This document shows, piece after piece, positions 1-10,500 of a stretch of DNA of 64,000 bases (the first letter of the stretch is position 1; each line of letters opens with the position of its first letter). Source of the DNA: Stieleria varia (GTDB lineage: Bacteria > Planctomycetota > Planctomycetia > Pirellulales > Pirellulaceae); contig NZ_CP151726.1 in the NCBI RefSeq assembly GCF_038443385.1, forward strand, positions 6,448,001 through 6,512,000, read 5' to 3'. Under the pieces are notes generated by a model. The model did no database searches. It was given only the letters and a program-made list of their open reading frames with translations, and was not told the DNA's origin. The position numbers and the translations under genes were made by a program.

Positions 1-1553
1 TAGTGGCAGACCATGTTACGGTTTGGATGGGTGCTCTCGCTCAACTCCGTGACTCGCTGTTTGCAGAATTTATCCCAGTAGTCACTCTGAAATACCGCCC
101 GCACGTTGAGCATGCTCCGTGCAGCTTCCAGCGTCCAACGCATCCCGCTTCGTTCCATGCGGTCCTTTACCAAGTGCCCGCACGCGCCTTCGATCACACC
201 CGAGGCAATCGGGTAGCCTGCAGCAAGATATTCGTCGTAACGCATCCGATCCTTGTGTTTCTCGAAGTAACCACAGATGCGTCGAAGGTCTTTGAGTTTA
301 TCGCCCTTGAGTTTCCCAAGCGAACCCATTCGACGTAGCCCTCGGATCACCCCGTTGACCTCACCACGCAGGATTTTCAGCAATCGCTCCCGCGTAAACG
401 CTGCTCGCTTTTCGCTGGATTTCTCGAACAATGACGAAGCCTCCCACACGTAAGTCGCTACGTGAATGATGTCCAAGATTGGCACCACTAATGGATCGTC
501 GCCTAAGTGTAACTGCGCGACTTCCCAGAGGCTCTGCTGACCGTCCATTAACAGAATGATCACTTGGAGTTTCTTTCGGCGGACACTGACTTGATCTGCG
601 AGCCATGCGATCCCCTCGTGGATACCGCTGATGGGAACCTCCGTATCGTCGTCCACGAAGGTCGCGGGAAAGTGAGCCGATGTGTGCTTGTGCTTTGGCC
701 GCGGTCGTTTCTTTTTGCTCTTGCGTGATTGCGTGCCGGGTTCTTTGTCATCACGGAACAAGGCAGCGACAATTTGCTCGGCTGTGCGAACATAGGGATC
801 GACGGTGTAAGCACTCGTGACCGTTGCCATGCGACGGTTTCCGGGCCGTTTCTTTGCTGTCTCAAAAGCAGCAACTTTGGCGGCATCGTCTTTGATCAAG
901 GGAACGCCCTTGCAGTCGGCCGAAGCGACGAGAAGCTCGGCTTCATCCTTCTTTTTGGGCGTGGGCAAGTCGTCCAGAAAGGCATCGGCCTGGACCCCCA
1001 TTCTCTGGCTGGTCTGTTCGAGCGTGTCGATCGAGAATTTCGCTCCGAAAACGAGTTCGAGATTATCAGCGGCCTGGTTGAATGCGGATTCGACGCAGAA
1101 CATTTGGGAGAACTCTTGGAGCAGGTACGACCAGCGGTGCTCCGGCAGTTGCATGCGGGCGCTGATCGGATGCAGTTCGATTCTCTTGTTCTTTCCCGGG
1201 CTGTAGGTGTACTGTTGAAAGGCGTGTTCACCGAAAATCGACCGAACCACCGTGTCGGTCGGTTTCTCGCTGCGTCGCAGTGTTTTGCCTGATTCGCTGA
1301 CCGCTTGATCACCAAGGTCCCCCTTGCCTTGGAGTTTGGTGAAGAGCTCCATCGCCAGAAAGCCGGTTTTCAAGACAAGATTCCACACGGCACGCTCTGT
1401 TTCATCGAAAGACTGGCCGCATTTAGAAGCATTGACGACGTGTTCTCGGATGGTGTCGCCGCACTGCTGCAGTTTCTCGGCGATTTGCTCGGGCGACTGC
1501 GGAAAAGAAGACGAAGTGGGGTTGTCAATATCGCTTGAATGTTCGACGCTCAT
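1..1553 (-). CDS. ISKra4-family transposase, 3' end at window edge
   Basis: The frame stays open from an ATG at 1553 to the first base of the window, giving 517 codons with no stop, so only the last codon or codons are missing. The C-terminal block SGVIEGACGHLVKDRMERS and the following GMRWT are the hallmark of ISKra4-type DDE transposases. Probable catalytic residues are D213 (in ADCKG), D337 (in LMDGQQSLW) and E455 (in GVIEGACGH). A basic stretch near residues 270-285 may bind DNA. The gene looks intact, so the element may still be active. It is oriented opposite to the permease it interrupts. The family call rests on the motif; the catalytic assignments are inferred from position. Confidence 0.75.
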   Translation of the reverse strand, partial: MSVEHSSDIDNPTSSSFPQSPEQIAEKLQQCGDTIREHVVNASKCGQSFDETERAVWNLVLKTGFLAMELFTKLQGKGDLGDQAVSESGKTLRRSEKPTDTVVRSIFGEHAFQQYTYSPGKNKRIELHPISARMQLPEHRWSYLLQEFSQMFCVESAFNQAADNLELVFGAKFSIDTLEQTSQRMGVQADAFLDDLPTPKKKDEAELLVASADCKGVPLIKDDAAKVAAFETAKKRPGNRRMATVTSAYTVDPYVRTAEQIVAALFRDDKEPGTQSRKSKKKRPRPKHKHTSAHFPATFVDDDTEVPISGIHEGIAWLADQVSVRRKKLQVIILLMDGQQSLWEVAQLHLGDDPLVVPILDIIHVATYVWEASSLFEKSSEKRAAFTRERLLKILRGEVNGVIRGLRRMGSLGKLKGDKLKDLRRICGYFEKHKDRMRYDEYLAAGYPIASGVIEGACGHLVKDRMERSGMRWTLEAARSMLNVRAVFQSDYWDKFCKQRVTELSESTHPNRNMVCH

Positions 1554-1590
1554 TTCAGCGGCCTCCTGCCTTTGATACCTGGAAGTTAGA
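1..1590 (-). mobile_element. ISKra4-like insertion sequence, left part outside window
   Basis: The element is recognised from its transposase, which reads towards the left edge. The right boundary is only approximate (about 1555-1600). It lies between the transposase start codon and the point where plus-strand sequence begins to encode a recognisable ABC permease. The other end lies outside the window, so terminal repeats and a target duplication cannot be checked. The insertion removed the N-terminal part of the permease gene that continues from about 1600 to 2311. Confidence 0.7.
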
Positions 1591-2311
1591 ACCCAAATCA
1601 TGGCAGGTTGGCCGCTTTTTGTTTACCCAGATTCCGCAATGCTCCGCAGAAGCCTCGCGGGTTGCCGGTCACACTCAAGTGAAAGTACAGAGTGTGTTCC
1701 CCAATTTTACCGACCCCAGTGCCTATCTGAACCGACACGAACTGTGCCAGTTGCTGCGTGAAAGCGACCAGGTTTCAGGCGTGTTTCTGGCAGTCGATTC
1801 CGAACAAATCCCGGCCATGTACGCTGCCGTAAAACAGACGCCCGTCGTAGCCGGCGTGATCGACAAACGCTCTGCAATGAAACATTTCAGGGACATGATT
1901 TCAGAGAGCACCTACGTGATGCGAACAGTCAATGCGATGTTTGCCATGGTGATTGCATTCGGTGTCATCTACAACTGTGCCATGATCATCTTGTCTGAGC
2001 GTGCTCGGGATTTGGCAACCTTGCGAGTCATGGGATTCACACGCGGGGAAGCGTCACGAGTGTTGGTGGGCGAGATCGCCATCATTACTTTGATGTCCAT
2101 TCCATTGGGCCTGGTGATCGGTTATTTGTTTTCCTACGGTACGGCGTTGTCGATGGATACCGAAACAAATCGCTTTCCTCTCGTCATCAACCGCTCCACC
2201 TATGCATACTCGACACTGGTCATCTTGTTCGCGGCGACCCTATCAGGATGGTACGTTCGGCGTTTGGTGAATGACCTGGATTTGATCTCCGTGTTGAAAG
2301 TAAAAGAGTGA
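1591..2311 (+). pseudogene. ABC transporter permease, C-terminal FtsX-type fragment cut by IS
   Basis: The reading frame encodes the C-terminal part of an FtsX/MacB-like ABC permease. A short extracytoplasmic segment is followed by three hydrophobic helices (near VNAMFAMVIAFGVIYNC, GEIAIITLMSIPLGLV and STLVILFAATLSG). Between the first two lies the typical cytoplasmic block SERARDLATLRVMGFTRGEA. Full-length relatives are usually around 800 residues, so about two thirds is missing on the IS side. An open frame extends upstream into IS-derived sequence (a TTG at 1535) but that is accidental. The stop overlaps the adaptor start by one base, so permease and adaptor were translationally coupled. 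An ATP-binding partner would be expected upstream, outside the window. The product is almost certainly non-functional. Confidence 0.75.
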
Positions 2312-3537
2312 TGAAACGTGTCTTAGCAAAAGCAATTCGGATCATCCCGCTGGCCCTGTTGGCTGCGGCGATCGCCTATGCATTTATCCCTCAACCGGTT
2401 CCCGTGGATCTGGTCAAGCCCGTTCGGGGAAGTTTGCAGATCACGGTCAACGACGACGGTGAGACACGCATTCGTGAAAAATACATCGTGTCGGCTCCTG
2501 TCACCGGAAAACTGCTGCGTGTGCAACTGGATCCCGGAGATCCCGTGGAACGGGGAAAAACGGAACTCGCGCAGATTAAACCGAGTGATCCGACGTTGTT
2601 GGATGTCAGAACCAAAGCGGAAGCGCAGGCGAGGGTGAGGACAGCAGAAGCTGAGATTCTGCAAGCCAGCGCGGCAGTACAGCGAGCCGAGGAAACGCTG
2701 AAACTGGCTGTCCACGACAATGAGCGGGCCAAGAAACTGCAGAAGCAGAACGCCATCTCGAAGGCCGATCTGGATGCCGCCGAATCACGTGAAATGATCG
2801 CACGGGCTGAACTACGGTCGGCCGAGTTTGCCCAACGTGTCGCCACGTATGAAATGGATCAAGCCGAAGTTGCCTTGCGGTACACGGTTCCTCCTGTTGA
2901 TGGTGAAGCAACTGATCGTCTCGATGAGGACACTTTTCGATTGATGTCGCCGATCGATGGAAAGGTCTTGCAGGTGTATAACGAGGACTCGGTTGTGGTC
3001 ACACCCGGCATGCGACTCTTGCAATTGGGAGACACCAAAGACATGGAGATCAAAGTCGATGTGTTGTCCAGCGATGCGGTTCAAATCCGACCCGGCAACG
3101 CCGTTCGCATCGAGCACTGGGGCGGTGAGAAAACATTGGACGGCACCGTTCGACTGGTTGAGCCTGCTGCGTTTGAAAAGATCTCGGCTTTGGGTGTCGA
3201 GGAACGACGTGTGAACGTGATCGTCGATTTTACGAGTCCGTGGAAAGACCGAGAAACGCTGGGCGACGGATTTAGGATCGAAGCTGCGATCGTCGTTGAT
3301 GAAACGGAACCCATTTCTCTCAAGATTGCCGACGGCACGATCTTTCGCGAAGCGGGGCAGCACTATGTTTTTGTCGTTCGAGAAGGACGCGCGGTCAAGA
3401 CTCCGATTGCGATCGGGAAATCAAATGGCCTGGAGACGGAAGTCCTGGATGGATTGACGGAAAATGACTGGATCATCGAGCATCCATCGGACATCATCGT
3501 CGACAACACACGAGTGTTTGAACCGCAAGATCATTGA
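2311..3537 (+). CDS. HlyD-type periplasmic adaptor (membrane fusion protein)
   Basis: A 408-residue membrane fusion protein that would link an inner-membrane ABC transporter to the envelope. An N-terminal anchor helix (about residues 8-26) is followed by a lipoyl-like half (APVTGKLLRVQLDPGDPVERG). Next comes a long alpha-helical hairpin (about 95-185, rich in Ala, Glu and Arg), the second lipoyl half (SPIDGKVLQVYNEDSVVVTPG) and a beta-barrel segment. The ATG at 2311 shares its first base with the TGA of the upstream permease fragment. A GTG one codon earlier is possible but less likely. With the permease cut by the IS, this adaptor has probably lost its partner and may be poorly expressed. 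The substrate is unknown; DevBCA/MacAB-like export is the family expectation. Confidence 0.85.
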   Translation: MKRVLAKAIRIIPLALLAAAIAYAFIPQPVPVDLVKPVRGSLQITVNDDGETRIREKYIVSAPVTGKLLRVQLDPGDPVERGKTELAQIKPSDPTLLDVRTKAEAQARVRTAEAEILQASAAVQRAEETLKLAVHDNERAKKLQKQNAISKADLDAAESREMIARAELRSAEFAQRVATYEMDQAEVALRYTVPPVDGEATDRLDEDTFRLMSPIDGKVLQVYNEDSVVVTPGMRLLQLGDTKDMEIKVDVLSSDAVQIRPGNAVRIEHWGGEKTLDGTVRLVEPAAFEKISALGVEERRVNVIVDFTSPWKDRETLGDGFRIEAAIVVDETEPISLKIADGTIFREAGQHYVFVVREGRAVKTPIAIGKSNGLETEVLDGLTENDWIIEHPSDIIVDNTRVFEPQDH

Positions 3538-3569
3538 GAATCAGCAGGTCCCATTCTCTATCTTTCCGT

Positions 3570-3624
3570 GTAATGGGATTCGCCAGAATTCCTTTCGCAA
3601 GTGATTTCTGGCGAAATCCACTAC
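3570..3624. repeat. Palindromic intergenic repeat R5, copy 1
   Basis: An imperfect palindrome whose arms read GTAATGGGATTCGCCAGAAT and, on the other strand, GTAGTGGATTTCGCCAGAAA. It sits between two convergent genes, where it could end transcription in both directions. Full relatives lie at 26501-26556 and 46728-46782, and a half copy at 50871-50893. Confidence 0.8.
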
Positions 3625-3646
3625 ACCAACCAATGATTCGGCGTTC

Positions 3647-6376
3647 CTATCCGGTGCCATTGTTTCTCGTGGCATACATCCGTCGCAGCCACTTTTCGAA
3701 TCCAACGACGCTGTAGATCAGAACGCCGACGCCCAGAATCAAGAGCCATTTGTCCTGGCCGATCGGTGCGCTGTCGAACATCCGATTCATCGCGGGCACA
3801 TAGGTGAATGCAAGCTGCAGTGCGATCATCAGCCCCGTACCGACGAGCAGCCAGCGGTTGCTGAAGAGTCCGACGGAGAACATCGACAATGTCAATGAGC
3901 GGCAGTTAAAGAGATAGAAGATTTCACCAAATACGATGACGTTCACCACGACCGTACGTGCCGCCGCTTCTGTTTCATCCTGAGCCAACTCCCAAGCCAG
4001 CAGGCCGAAAGACCCCATTACTAGGATCGCACTCACTATCAGGATTCGTACCACGAGTGCTCTGTCGAGCAATGGTTTGGCCGGATCACGGGACGGGCGA
4101 TTCATGATGCCTGGTTCCTTAGGCTCGAAAGCGAGCATCAGCCCCAGCAGCACCGCGGTGGTCATGTTGATCCATAGTGCCTGTACCGGCAGGATGGGCA
4201 GCATCGTACCGGCGAATATCGCCAGCATGATCACCAAGCCCTCCGCGATACTCGTCGGCATCGTCCAGATGATGAACTTGACGAGATTGTCGAACACACC
4301 CCGTCCTTCTTCGATCGCTGCTTCGATGGATGAAAAGTTGTCATCCGTCAGCACCATATCAGCCGCTTCTTTAGCGACCTCGGTCCCCGTGACTCCCATG
4401 GCCACGCCAATATCGGCACGTCGTAGGGCGGGTGCATCGTTCACGCCGTCCCCGGTCATCGCGACGACATGATGCCGATGTTGCAACGCCCTGACCAAAC
4501 GAAGCTTCTGTTCCGGCGCTACCCGTGCGAAAACCGCAGTCGTCTCGACCGCGTCATGTAGCTCTGTATCGGACAACTCCGCGATCATCCGTCCCGTCAT
4601 CACGCCTTCGGCTGATCTGCTGGACTCAGGTCCGCTGAGCCCGATGGAAGCCGCAACCGCAGCGGCCGTTCCGGCGTGATCCCCCGTGATCATCTTGACC
4701 TGAATACCGGCTGCCTGACAAGCCTGAACCGCTTGGACCGCTTCGGGGCGTGGCGGATCAATCATTCCCTGCAGCCCGACAAAACTCAGGCCGTGGGCAA
4801 CATCGTTGTGATCAATCGACTCCGCGCCAGAGGGCAGTTCGCAGCGAGCGAACGCGAGTACTCGCAAACCGTCGGCGGCCATCTCCTCGACGTGTCGATG
4901 AATGACGCCTGGGTCAAAAGCGATGTCATTTGCTTCACCGCCATGGATTCTGTCGCAGCGTTGCAGAATGCTTTCCACCGAACCCTTGAGATACGCAATG
5001 CGAGAGCCGTCGGAGCCGGCATCGTGCAAGGTCGCCATGTACTGATGCTGTGACTCAAACGGAATGGAGTCCAACTCGGGGCGTTCCTGTTTCACTTGCT
5101 TCGGCGACAATCCGGCTTTCCGAGCCGAGACAATCAAGGCCACCTCCGTTGGATCCCCCTCGGCATGCCAGTCGCCCATTGTTTTCACAAGAGTGGAGTC
5201 GTTGCACAGCATCCCGGCGGTCAGACATTCGACCAGCAGTTGGTGCTCGCGGACATCGACGGGCTGTCCCTCACACAAAATCTCTCCCTCTGGCGCGTAG
5301 CCGACGCCCGTGATGTGATAGCGTTGCCCTCCGGAAAGGACCTCACGAACCGTCATCTGATTCTGAGTCAGGGTACCTGTCTTGTCGCTGCAGATGACCG
5401 TTGTGCTGCCAAGCGTCTCGACCGCCGGCAGCTTTCGGATGATGGCGTTTCGTCTCGCCATCTTGCCCACACCAATCGCCAAAGTGATGGTGACGGCAGC
5501 CGGTAAGCCCTCTGGGATCGCTCCCACTGCCAACGCAACCGCGGCCATGAACATGTCCAGCGCCCGCTCGCCACGAATGACGCCCACAACGAACGTCGCC
5601 ACAGCCATTGCGAGAATCACGTACAACATGATGCCGCTGAAATGAGCAATCTTGCGCGTCAGTGGCGTCGCGAGGACTTCGGCGGATGAAATCAATTCCG
5701 AAATGCGACCGATCTCGGTACGATCGCCAGTACTGACAACGACACCGACTGCTGTTCCGTAAGTGACAAGAGTTGACGAGTACGCCATATTGCGACGATC
5801 AGCCACGATCGTGTCTTGATCCATCGGCTCTGCATGCTTCTCGATCGGCACCGACTCGCCGGTCAGCGTGGACTCATCGGTCTGCAACTCTCGGCACACC
5901 AACAGACGTAGATCAGCCGGTACCTTGTCACCGGATTGCAGAAAGACGATATCCCCCGGAACGAGTTCTTGCGCCGAAAGTCGGCGTTTGACACCCTCGC
6001 GGAGAACCGTTGCCTCACTCGTCATCACTCTGGTAAGTGCATCGATCGCTTTGAGTGCCTTTGATTCCTGCACAAAACCAATGATGGCGTTCATCAGCAC
6101 CACGGCAAAGATCACACCCGAGTCGACCCACTCTTGCAGAACCGCGGTGATCAAACCAGCGGCCAACAAGATGTAGACCAGCGGCTGGTGAAACTCCAAC
6201 AGAAAGCGAATCAGCGGCCCTTGCCCCTTGCGCTGCGTGATCGCGTTTGGACCGAATCGTTCTCGCCGGCTCTCGACCGAAGCGTGATCCAGACCGGACT
6301 CCAATTCCGTTTCGAATCGATCGAGAATCTCGGACGGATGAAGTTGGTGCCAGTTGCTGCTCGGTAACGTTTCCAT
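3647..6376 (-). CDS. P-type cation-transporting ATPase (P2-like)
   Basis: A 909-residue P-type ATPase. In order it has a cation-ATPase N-terminal domain (about 5-75), membrane helices, an actuator domain (LTGES), the PEGLP motif in helix 4, the phosphorylation motif DKTGTLT with D331, and the hinge MTGDGVNDAP. Six C-terminal helices follow. PEGLP is typical of the Ca2+/Mn2+ (P2A) group. The helix 6 segment reads LWINMTTAV: the Asn is kept, but the Asp found in SERCA-type pumps (NxxTD) is replaced by Ala. Ion specificity is therefore uncertain. The chosen start, METLP at 6376, begins just before the conserved N-domain; an in-frame ATG at 6457 adds 27 unlikely residues. It stands alone, convergent with the HlyD gene. 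Confidence 0.9.
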   Translation of the reverse strand: METLPSSNWHQLHPSEILDRFETELESGLDHASVESRRERFGPNAITQRKGQGPLIRFLLEFHQPLVYILLAAGLITAVLQEWVDSGVIFAVVLMNAIIGFVQESKALKAIDALTRVMTSEATVLREGVKRRLSAQELVPGDIVFLQSGDKVPADLRLLVCRELQTDESTLTGESVPIEKHAEPMDQDTIVADRRNMAYSSTLVTYGTAVGVVVSTGDRTEIGRISELISSAEVLATPLTRKIAHFSGIMLYVILAMAVATFVVGVIRGERALDMFMAAVALAVGAIPEGLPAAVTITLAIGVGKMARRNAIIRKLPAVETLGSTTVICSDKTGTLTQNQMTVREVLSGGQRYHITGVGYAPEGEILCEGQPVDVREHQLLVECLTAGMLCNDSTLVKTMGDWHAEGDPTEVALIVSARKAGLSPKQVKQERPELDSIPFESQHQYMATLHDAGSDGSRIAYLKGSVESILQRCDRIHGGEANDIAFDPGVIHRHVEEMAADGLRVLAFARCELPSGAESIDHNDVAHGLSFVGLQGMIDPPRPEAVQAVQACQAAGIQVKMITGDHAGTAAAVAASIGLSGPESSRSAEGVMTGRMIAELSDTELHDAVETTAVFARVAPEQKLRLVRALQHRHHVVAMTGDGVNDAPALRRADIGVAMGVTGTEVAKEAADMVLTDDNFSSIEAAIEEGRGVFDNLVKFIIWTMPTSIAEGLVIMLAIFAGTMLPILPVQALWINMTTAVLLGLMLAFEPKEPGIMNRPSRDPAKPLLDRALVVRILIVSAILVMGSFGLLAWELAQDETEAAARTVVVNVIVFGEIFYLFNCRSLTLSMFSVGLFSNRWLLVGTGLMIALQLAFTYVPAMNRMFDSAPIGQDKWLLILGVGVLIYSVVGFEKWLRRMYATRNNGTG

Positions 6377-7022
6377 CTGCCCTTCGCATTGCGATGTTCT
6401 TGTCCTGGTTCGAATGTGACACTTGCTATCGCTAAACTCCAACTTGCGATTGATCACTCCCGTGAACCCACCACCGCAAGCTTTGCTGCTGATGCTGCTG
6501 AAACCCGCTGTACTGTTTCTCAGCGAGATCTTGCGGTTGCTTTTGCGAAAGCAATCGCTGTGCCCAAGCTATTCGTACCCTCCAACGCGATCAATAAACT
6601 CCTGCATTCACGCTCAGACACTGCGTTGCAAACGAAGCCCACATGATCGCGGGAGCACACCTGTGCGACTGCGTCACAAGGCTGGCAAGTTCGAGTGGCA
6701 TGATTTCGGCAAAAAAACAAGTTCCATGAGTGTTCCGCAGTACGCATTTGGGGAACAGACCATCCTGTAATCGATTTCGTCTTCTCGCGTTCTGTTTTCG
6801 TTTAACCGGTAGCCATAGGCGACGTTTGATGCGGAACGGCCTACCCTTCGGGCACGGGTTAAACGACAAAATCAACGGACCGCTTGGACCGGTATCGGCG
6901 CAGGTTTTGCTATGCTTTGCAGCAGGGATGGCGAAAAGGAACGGCAAAGCCCCGGACGGATCGCGGGCCCACAGTTTGGCATTCGTGTGCCTGACCAAAA
7001 TAATCTGCATGAGGAGTTCGAG
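6377..7022. other. Intergenic region between divergent ATPase and cytochrome genes
   Basis: No convincing gene was seen in this stretch. Short open frames on both strands lack recognisable motifs and ribosome binding sites. It should carry the promoters of the two divergent genes. The only clear structure is the perfect 10-bp inverted repeat at 6798-6866. Confidence 0.5.
6798..6866. repeat. Inverted repeat TCGTTTAACC / GGTTAAACGA
   Basis: Perfect 10-bp arms at 6798-6807 and 6857-6866 enclose a GC-rich interior containing GGTAGCCATAGGCGAC and CTACCCTTCGGGCACGGG. The interior can fold as well. The look is that of a dispersed intergenic repeat rather than an operator, but no second copy was seen in this window. 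Confidence 0.5.
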
Positions 7023-7448
7023 ATGATTCGATTGACACTGATCTTGCTGGCGACACTAACCTTTGGCGTTGCGTCAGGAGACGAGCCGGTGAAGCCACAG
7101 CAGACCGACACAGCATCCGAGGATTCATCCGACATCCCTGATGCGAGTGTTTGGATGAAGAAAAAGATGGAATATTCTCAGGCCATCCTGCAAGGTTTGG
7201 CAATGTCGGACTTCGAAGCCATCCGAGCCAATGCAGCGAGGATGAACAAATTGAATCAAGTCGAGTCCTTCGTCAGACGCAAACATCCCGAGTATCGTAC
7301 GCAGCTGCACACCTTCCATCGTGTCACGACCGAAATCGCAAGGCAGGCGGAGAAGAAAAACATCGAGGGCGCGGCCCTGGCATTCAATCAACTGACCGTT
7401 AGCTGCGTCCAGTGCCACGTTGCGATGCGAAATATCGACGACGAGTAA
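7023..7448 (+). CDS. Secreted c'-type cytochrome-like protein
   Basis: A 141-residue exported protein with a signal peptide (IRLTLILLATLTFGVASG). It carries one heme-attachment motif near the C-terminus, C128-V-Q-C131-H132. A C-terminal CxxCH behind an all-helical region is the arrangement of cytochrome c' (class II four-helix bundle), so a periplasmic electron carrier or gas-binding protein is likely. The start at 7023 is supported by GAGGAG a few bases upstream (TGAGGAGTTCGAG) and by the signal peptide; a longer frame from 6912 is not credible. It is convergent with the large histidine kinase, and its physiological partner is not evident. Confidence 0.75.
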   Translation: MIRLTLILLATLTFGVASGDEPVKPQQTDTASEDSSDIPDASVWMKKKMEYSQAILQGLAMSDFEAIRANAARMNKLNQVESFVRRKHPEYRTQLHTFHRVTTEIARQAEKKNIEGAALAFNQLTVSCVQCHVAMRNIDDE

Positions 7449-7529
7449 AGCCTCGCCGGCACGCCACGTCAAACGTAGGTGATTCGCGTGAATCATCCGG
7501 CCTGAGACGTTCCACGATTGAGGGCCGGA

Positions 7530-10500
7530 CTAACGGACGTCGGCGATGGCGGACAGAACCTTTTCCAGTTCCGATTCGATTTCTTTCATGAGGTCGGGAG
7601 CGTTTTCCAGTTCGCTTGCTCTCGCTTGACTTTCCAATTCGGCACATAGCTCAGACAGCTCCGGTGCTGCGATTGCCGCCGATGCTCCCTTGAGCGTGTG
7701 GGCGGCGGCACGGATTGCATTGGCATCATCCGACTGGAACCCCTCCTGCAATGCCGCTTTCAAGCTCGCACTCTCCTGGACAAATGCATCAAGCAACTGC
7801 TTCAAGAGATCGGAGTTGTTGCTCGACATATCGGAAAGTTCATCCCAATGTATCGGGCACTCGTCTGCACATGACTCAGCGATTTCACCGCTGATATCTT
7901 CGCCCAAGTCTTCTTCGTCGACCATCGGAGACTCCATGGTATCGTGAACCGCCGTTTCTGACTGCGAAGTCGATTCTAGCGTTTGCTCCAGTGAGATTGT
8001 TGGGGAATCTGCTTGCGTTTGACGTTTGATGACTTCGGCCAAACACGAGAACAACGTGGCTTTACGAATCGGTTTGGGAACATATTCATCCATGCCGGCG
8101 GCCAAACACTGCTCTCGGTCACCTTTCATGGCATTGGCTGTCATTGCAATGATGGGAATGTGTTTACCCTGCGGTTTCTCCCACTCGCGAATCGCTTTGG
8201 TAGCCGTCAATCCGTCCATCACTGGCATTTGTACATCCATCAGCACAAGATCAAACGGTTCTCGCTGAAGCGCATCGATGGCTTCCTGGCCGTTGCTGGC
8301 GATGACGACCTGATGGCCGTTTTCGCCCAAGACACCGATCGCCAGCTTTTGATTCACGATGTTGTCTTCGGCGACCAAGATCCTCAGGTCACGAATGCCA
8401 AAGTCAGCGGCGGACGTCTTCTCGTGTTGGTCTTCGGCGCAGGAGACGCCCAAGACACGGACGATTGAGTTGAACAGTTCAGACTGTTTGACAGGTTTCA
8501 TCAACCGTTCAGAAATATCCAACGCACTTCGCCTCTCGGCGTCACCCGCTCGGCCGGCCGATGTCAGCATGATGAAGGGAACTTTCGCATAGCTTTCCTC
8601 TTGTCGCAAGAGACTGGCGAAATCAAATCCGTCTTGCTCTGGCATGTTCACGTCACTGACGATCAATCCAAAGGGCTGGCCATGTTCCCTTGCAATCTCG
8701 ATCGCCTGCATCGCGGACGCAGTGCCGTCGGCAAGCGTCGGGTTCATTCCCCAACTTGTCAAAATCTCGTGCAGAATCGTTCGATTGGTTTTGTTATCGT
8801 CGACGACCAACACACGTGTACCGCCCAAGACCACCGTGCCGCGTCGTTGTTCGGCAAGCATCTCAGGCGGCGCGAATCCAAGCCGAACAGTGAAATAAAA
8901 CTGGCTGCCGACGTTCTCTTGGCTTTCAACCCAAATCGAACCATTCATCATCTCGACCAAGCGTGTGGAGATTGCCAAACCAAGACCTGTGCCGCCGAAA
9001 CGTCTCGTGGTGGAACTGTCGGATTGCTCGAATGCTCGAAACACGGACTCCCGCTTTGCTTCTGGGATTCCCATCCCGGTGTCGCGAACACAGACGCAGA
9101 TTTCATTGAACTGATCCGTGTTGCGACTCTCGGTGACCTCCACGACCACCTCACCCTTTTGCGTGAACTTGATCGCATTACCCACGAGATTGACTAGCAC
9201 TTGACGAATCCGACCGGCATCACCGACAACGAATTGGGGGATTTCTGGTGAAACGCGGAAGGCGAGTTCGAGATGCTTTTCGTGAGCGCGCACGGCCAGC
9301 GTCTTGACGGTGTCTCCGATCAGCTCACGCAATTCGAAGGGGTGCGTGTCGATATCCAACATGCCTGCTTCGATCTTGGAAAAATCAAGCACGTCGTTGA
9401 TGATCGCCAACAACGCGTCCCCCGATCCTCGCACCATTTCCAAATACTCTCGCTGCGTATCCGTCAATCGCGTGTCCAGCAGCAGTTCCGTCATCCCCGT
9501 GATGGCATTCATCGGGGTGCGGATTTCGTGACTCATGTTGGCGAGGAAATCGCTCTTGGCCTTGCTGGCTGCATCGGCGGCTTGCTTTGCGGCACGCAGT
9601 TGCTCGTGGACTCGTTTTTGATTGGTGATGTCGTGCCCGATGCCCACGATCCCACGGACTTGTCCGCTGTCGTCGTGCAGCGGGACCTTCGTCGTCGACA
9701 TCCACACCCGCGTTCCGTCGGCCAGTTGGCATGATTCCTCTTGATTGGTGATCGGTTCACCGGTCCTCATCACCACTTGGTCGTCCGTCACGTACTCACA
9801 GGCAAGCTCGGGTGGTGAAAAATCGTAGTCGTTCTTGCTGACCAACGCGTCTTCGGCATCCACACCCAGCATGTGCATCAGGGCTTGATTGCCCAAGACA
9901 AATCGACCATGACGATCTTTGACGTAAATGAAGGACGGGATGTTATCAATGATCGTCCTGAGCAATTTTCGTTCTTCATTGCGTTCATTCTCAGCGCGGC
10001 GTTCTCGTGTGACGTCTCGTGAAATCCCAAAGGTGCCCAGGATTTCTCCGTCGGACGTTCTCAACGGCACTTTTGTCGTCGACCTCCAAACTTCTTCTCC
10101 GTCGGCGTTGGTCTCGCATTCCAATTTGGCAATGATGGGTTCGCCGGTATCCATGATCGCTCGCTCCTCGGCAAGCGTTCGATTGGCCCGTTCGGCCAAG
10201 AAGAAGTCCGCGTCCGTTTTGCCAATCGCGTCCGCCGGATCATCCAACTGCAATGCTTTGGCAACACTGCGACTGATTCGAATGAACTGACTCTTTTGGT
10301 TTTTGAAGTAAACCGAGTCGGGAACATTCTCCAGCAAAGTATTCATCAAGAAACGAGCTTGTTCCAAGTCAGACTCTACGGCCTTCTGATAGCTGACATC
10401 CCAAAACAACACCTGGATTCCGACCACGTCACCTTTGGAGTCATAGGTCGGCAGCTTCAGCACCTCCACATAGGTGACTTTGCCATCGTGCCCAATGTTT

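Noticed and set aside
3-338. Plus-strand frame at the left edge
   Set aside because: Antisense to the ISKra4-like transposase, whose open frame covers the whole 1-1553 stretch.
6591-7010. 139-codon minus-strand frame upstream of the cytochrome gene
   Set aside because: No motif, no plausible ribosome site, low-complexity basic composition; it crosses the inverted repeat at 6798-6866.
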